From the NCBI GenBank assembly GCA_023437305.1, contig JAEZGN010000004.1:307157-371156 (forward strand): a stretch of DNA of 64,000 bases, given 5' to 3'. The position numbers and the translations under genes are program-made. Source of the DNA: Bacteroidota bacterium. GTDB taxonomy: Bacteria > Bacteroidota > Bacteroidia > Bacteroidales > Dysgonomonadaceae. The notes beneath the pieces were generated by a model. The model had not been told where the DNA came from. It made no database searches and saw nothing but the letters and a program-made list of their open reading frames with translations. Shown here piece after piece: positions 60,785 to 64,000 of this stretch. The first letter of the stretch is position 1; each line of letters starts with the position of its first letter.

Positions 60785-62080
60785 ATGAAGAAAAACAGAA
60801 TCGATGTTATAACACTGGGTTGTTCCAAAAACCTTGTGGATTCAGAGCTGTTGATGAAACAGCTTTTAGCAAATGGATATACAGTAAAGCACGACCCCGA
60901 CAAACCGGAAGGAGAGATTGCTGTAATCAATACTTGCGGATTTATAGGAGATGCAAAAGAAGAATCCATAAATATGATTCTTGAATTTGCAGAAGCAAAA
61001 AAAGCAAGAAAACTTAGTAAGCTTTTTGTGATGGGATGCCTCACCGAAAGATACATGGACGAGCTGAAAGCCGAAATACCGGAGGTAGATAATTTCTATG
61101 GTAAGTTTAACTGGAAAATGCTTATCTCTGATTTGGGTAAATCATTCAAACAAGATATAGCCTTGGAGCGAAGCATAACTACTCCAAGACATTATGCTTA
61201 TCTGAAAATATCAGAAGGGTGCAACAGGACTTGCTCTTACTGCTCAATTCCAATCATGACGGGCAAACACCAATCCCGTCCAATAGAAGAGATAGAAGAA
61301 GAAGTAAGAAATCTGGTAGCTACGGGCGTAAAAGAGTTTCAAGTGATAGCCCAAGATCTGTCATTCTATGGCTACGACAATTACAAGCAAGCCAAACTAC
61401 CCGAACTGATCGAACGGATTGCAAAAATAGAAGGGGTGGAATGGATACGCCTCCACTACGCATATCCGGCAAACTTCCCTTACGATCTGCTAAGGGTGAT
61501 GCGAGAAAACGATAATGTGTGCAAATATCTGGATATAGCTCTACAACATGTTAGCGATAATATGCTTACCAAAATGCGACGCAACATATCCAAGCAAGCC
61601 ACATACGACCTGATGAAGCGCATCCGAGAAGAAGTACCGGGTATACACCTGCGTACAACATTAATGGTAGGTCATCCGGGCGAAACAAAGAAAGACTTTG
61701 AAGAACTATTGCAGTTTGTAAACGATATGCGCTTCGAACGAATGGGAGCTTTCCCTTATTCGCATGAAGATGGCACATACGCATACGATAATTATAAAGA
61801 CAGCATATCAGACGCCACAAAGCAAGAACGAATGGACTTGTTGATGTCGGCTCAAGAAAAAATAGCTTTCGAGACGAATGAGGAGAAAATAGGCAAAACG
61901 CTGAAAGTGATTGTAGATAAAGAGGAGAGCGACTATTACATAGGCCGTACCGAGTACGATTCGCCGGAAGTTGATCCCGAAGTCTTGATAAAGAAAAATA
62001 AAATGCTTAATATTGGGGAATTTTATAATGTTAAGATAACTGACACCCAATCGTTTGATCTGTACGGAGAAGTTATTTAA
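60785..62080 (+). CDS. rimO: Ribosomal protein S12 methylthiotransferase RimO
   Basis: A 431-residue radical-SAM enzyme that methylthiolates Asp89 of ribosomal protein S12. The N-terminal UPF0004 domain binds one 4Fe-4S cluster through C13, C51 and C85. The radical-SAM motif CNRTCSYC gives C146, C150 and C153. A C-terminal TRAM domain (about 365-431) binds substrate. LPELIERIAKIEGVEWIRLH near 204 is typical of RimO rather than MiaB. The neighbours ftsY and HU genes are not related in function. Confidence 0.93.
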   Translation: MKKNRIDVITLGCSKNLVDSELLMKQLLANGYTVKHDPDKPEGEIAVINTCGFIGDAKEESINMILEFAEAKKARKLSKLFVMGCLTERYMDELKAEIPEVDNFYGKFNWKMLISDLGKSFKQDIALERSITTPRHYAYLKISEGCNRTCSYCSIPIMTGKHQSRPIEEIEEEVRNLVATGVKEFQVIAQDLSFYGYDNYKQAKLPELIERIAKIEGVEWIRLHYAYPANFPYDLLRVMRENDNVCKYLDIALQHVSDNMLTKMRRNISKQATYDLMKRIREEVPGIHLRTTLMVGHPGETKKDFEELLQFVNDMRFERMGAFPYSHEDGTYAYDNYKDSISDATKQERMDLLMSAQEKIAFETNEEKIGKTLKVIVDKEESDYYIGRTEYDSPEVDPEVLIKKNKMLNIGEFYNVKITDTQSFDLYGEVI

Positions 62081-62097
62081 CCTTAATAGGAATATCT

Positions 62098-62388
62098 ATG
62101 ACGAACCAGGAATTAATAGCCGCACTGGCAAAACGTTTGAGCTGGACACAGCGTCAGACATCAGAAGTGTTGGAAGCCACAGTTTCTATTATCAATTCGA
62201 ACTTAGAAGAAAACAACTCTATTAATATTCAAGGGTTTGGATTGTTTGAAACAAAGAAGAAGGCTGAACGAATTTCTGTCAATCCTGTTTCGAAACAGCG
62301 GTTTCTGGTTCCACCTAAAATCACTTTATCTTTCCGCCCCGGACAAACGATAAAAGAGAACCTCAAAAAACTTGAAATAAATGAATGA
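62098..62388 (+). CDS. HU/IHF-family DNA-binding protein
   Basis: A 96-residue histone-like protein. The helical N-terminal dimerisation half (LIAALAKRLSWTQRQTSEVLEA) precedes the arm region GFGLFETKKKAERISVNPVSKQ near 43-64 (block boundaries approximate) and the C-terminal strands. The basic Lys/Arg set of the DNA-binding arm is present. It overlaps the next gene, which carries another HU domain, by eight bases, so the two may be made together and could form heterodimers. Confidence 0.9.
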   Translation: MTNQELIAALAKRLSWTQRQTSEVLEATVSIINSNLEENNSINIQGFGLFETKKKAERISVNPVSKQRFLVPPKITLSFRPGQTIKENLKKLEINE

Positions 62389-63724
62389 ACGTCTTAGTCT
62401 ACAGGATTTGATTGATCTTCTGGCTAAGAAACAGGAGATAACAAAGAAAGAAGCCGAAGTATTTCTGCGGGAGTTAATTGCCGTTATATCAGAAACGATA
62501 GAGGGTAGCGAGTCTGTAAAGATAAAAGACTTTGGGACTTTTAAACTGGTAAGAGTAAATGCACGTAAAAGCGTAGACGTAAATACCGGCGAAGCTATCG
62601 AAATAGCAGCTCATTACAAATTGAGCTTCACTCCTGACAAGTTACTAAAGGAAGCTATAAACCGTCCTTTCGCCCACTTCGAGAGCGTGGTTTTAGAAGA
62701 AGGTGTTTCTTTTGACAATATAGAAAAAGACGAAACAGCGAATATAGAAGAATCTGATGAGGAAGAAGATGTTTCTGTAGATGAAGAAACAAATGAAGTC
62801 TCTCCTACCCCAACAGCAGATTCACACCAAGTAGAGAATGAGAATGAAGACTTCACGCATGAATTAGTAAGTGAAGACACTACTATAATAGAGACAGAAA
62901 ACACTGCCCCTCACACAGAAGAAGTGCAAGTAGAGGAAATAAATAACCGGGAAGAAGAAACGCGACAATCTGATAATGAAGCAATAGCTCCAAGTGAAAC
63001 TGAAAATATACCTGAACCAATAACTGATGAGGTCTCTGAAGAAAGAATACTAGAATATAAACAGAGGATTGAAGAGGCTAAATTAGCTGCTAAAGAAAAA
63101 GACCTGGAATACGAAAGGCTTGTGAAAGAAACAAGACAGGCGGCTAAGAGAAGAAAGAAATTCGTTTCCTTAGGATTCTTCATATTCCTGATTATCGCAG
63201 CATTTCTGATCGGGGGATTGTATTTCCAAGAGATTGTCAGATTCCTGACCGAAGGTCCTATTCAGAATAATAGCACAGCAATAGTTGCTGATAACCAAAA
63301 TATTGACGAACAAAAAACGGATACTCTTGCCATATCCTCCGACTCTATAACTAAAGCGAAAGAACAAGATTCAATTGCCATTGTAACGGAGAAAACCTTG
63401 CCTAGCGAAAACCCGATAAAGCCTCAAACTCAAAAGACTGAACAACCAACAGCCTCGAAAGGAAATACACCTCTGGCAATCATAACAATAGAACCGGGTA
63501 ATACCTTACGTAATATTTCACTAAAGTATTATGGACACAAATCATTCTGTGTATACATCTATGAGGAAAACAAAGATAAGATAAAGAATATCAACAATAT
63601 ACCATTAGGAACTAAACTAACTATCCCTTCTCCATCGAAGTATGGTATAAATCCTCAGGATCAAGCATCTCTAGACAAAGCTAAAGCGAAAGAAAGAGAG
63701 CTCTTCAAGACGATGGGACTATAA
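62381..63724 (+). CDS. HU-domain, transmembrane, LysM fusion protein
   Basis: A 447-residue protein joining three parts. Residues 1-98 form an HU/IHF-type domain (LIDLLAKKQEITKKEAEVFL near 10, DFGTFKLVRVNARKS near 50). Residues 99-220 are a very acidic, probably disordered linker; 220-258 form a charged helix. One transmembrane segment spans 261-281, preceded by KRRKK, so the HU end should be cytoplasmic. The outer part ends in a LysM domain at about 365-418 (ITIEPGNTLRNISLKYYGHK). LysM binds peptidoglycan, so the protein could tether DNA to the wall. That function is inferred. The gene overlaps the HU gene by eight bases. Confidence 0.88.
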   Translation: MNERLSLQDLIDLLAKKQEITKKEAEVFLRELIAVISETIEGSESVKIKDFGTFKLVRVNARKSVDVNTGEAIEIAAHYKLSFTPDKLLKEAINRPFAHFESVVLEEGVSFDNIEKDETANIEESDEEEDVSVDEETNEVSPTPTADSHQVENENEDFTHELVSEDTTIIETENTAPHTEEVQVEEINNREEETRQSDNEAIAPSETENIPEPITDEVSEERILEYKQRIEEAKLAAKEKDLEYERLVKETRQAAKRRKKFVSLGFFIFLIIAAFLIGGLYFQEIVRFLTEGPIQNNSTAIVADNQNIDEQKTDTLAISSDSITKAKEQDSIAIVTEKTLPSENPIKPQTQKTEQPTASKGNTPLAIITIEPGNTLRNISLKYYGHKSFCVYIYEENKDKIKNINNIPLGTKLTIPSPSKYGINPQDQASLDKAKAKERELFKTMGL

Positions 63725-64000
63725 ATATTCGACTTTAAGAAAGTGGGTTGCCCGCTTCTCTTTGGGAGGAATGGTAATGTAATCTCCATACTGTTTTCTC
63801 AGATATGTTTCAGGCTCTTTAGGAGCTGAAAACTCTTTCCCTTCGAAGATAACTTTTCCTACCGGAAACATATACCCAGCATTGTGATTCGTAGAGTTTC
63901 CTATTCCATAGCTATGTAGTATATTATCAGGTTTTGTAATAGAACAAATCCCTCTGGCCGTATATTTCAATAGCACCCCTATAGGGTATAACAACAAAGA
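63719..64000 (-). CDS. Partial LicD-family protein (C-terminal end)
   Basis: The frame runs from beyond the right edge to a stop at 63719-63721, giving about 93 C-terminal residues. FPVGKVIFEGKEFSAPKEPETYLRKQYGDY (blocks near the end; about 30 residues, described in parts: FPVGKVIFEG, then PKEPETYLRKQYGDY) and ITIPPKEKRATH match the end of LicD-type proteins, which attach phosphocholine or a similar group to surface glycans. The stop overlaps the convergent HU-LysM gene by six bases with no terminator between. N-terminus and active site are outside the window. Confidence 0.75.
   Translation of the reverse strand, partial: SLLLYPIGVLLKYTARGICSITKPDNILHSYGIGNSTNHNAGYMFPVGKVIFEGKEFSAPKEPETYLRKQYGDYITIPPKEKRATHFLKVEYL

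Noticed and set aside
63719..63724. Six-base overlap of convergent stop codons as a regulatory device
   Set aside because: Compact convergent ends are common; nothing else supports a special role.

Overview
The window looks like chromosomal DNA of a Bacteroidales bacterium, most likely Dysgonomonas or a close relative; the genus is inferred from overall content. Signs seen in the sequence are low GC, A-rich leaders almost without Shine-Dalgarno sites, and repeated TAnnTTTG promoter elements. Gene families typical of the phylum include a DUF2723 O-mannosyltransferase-like protein, a NigD-like lipoprotein, DUF4468 and DUF4252 proteins, a small DUF4295 gene beside rpmB/rpmG, and GT3-type glycogen synthase. 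I found no rRNA, tRNA, CRISPR array, insertion sequence or prophage. Genes lie in short operons bounded by clear hairpin terminators.

Layout, left part. 1-2.4 kb (minus): a truncated glycosidase-like lipoprotein, a CBM9-like protein and a sirtuin. 2.5-4.2 kb: two FKBP prolyl isomerases. 4.3 kb: an Lrp/AsnC regulator. 4.9-8.8 kb: a PASTA protein, RluD, D-Ala-D-Ala ligase and an acyltransferase in one operon. 8.9-19 kb: small secreted or lipoprotein genes, two acetyltransferases, an AraC/zinc-ribbon pair, a glycosyltransferase, ACP phosphodiesterase, and an ECF sigma factor overlapping a gene for a protein with both an inner-membrane helix and a C-terminal outer-membrane barrel. 19.3-24.4 kb: a large DUF2723 protein, a polysaccharide deacetylase and a NigD-like lipoprotein. 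24.5-27.5 kb: a palindromic intergenic repeat, an orphan HTH protein, recF, a DUF721 gene and a thioesterase.

Centre. 28.6-38.5 kb holds a full tryptophan operon: trpB, trpE, trpG, a second TrpB2-type trpB, trpD, a quinone-reductase-like flavoprotein, an MFS transporter, trpC, trpF and trpA. It is preceded by a promoter, a 19-codon leader peptide with three consecutive Trp codons, and a terminator whose loop and 3' arm can pair with the leader's stop-codon region. This is a ribosome-mediated attenuator readable directly from the sequence.

Right part. 39.9-44.6 kb: a phosphoethanolamine-transferase-like protein, DsbD and MazG. 44.6-49 kb (minus): glycogen phosphorylase and synthase. 49.2-50 kb: a small unknown protein and a PlsC-like acyltransferase. 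50.4-54 kb: a META lipoprotein, then an operon placing an ECF sigma factor and its probable anti-sigma between three secreted DUF4252 paralogues. 54-58.9 kb (minus): GAPDH, RluF-like synthase, an SDR and an epimerase. 59-63.7 kb (plus): rpmB, rpmG (with an unusual perfect Shine-Dalgarno), a DUF4295 gene, ftsY, rimO, an HU protein and an HU-transmembrane-LysM fusion that could join DNA to the cell wall. A LicD-like gene runs off the right edge.
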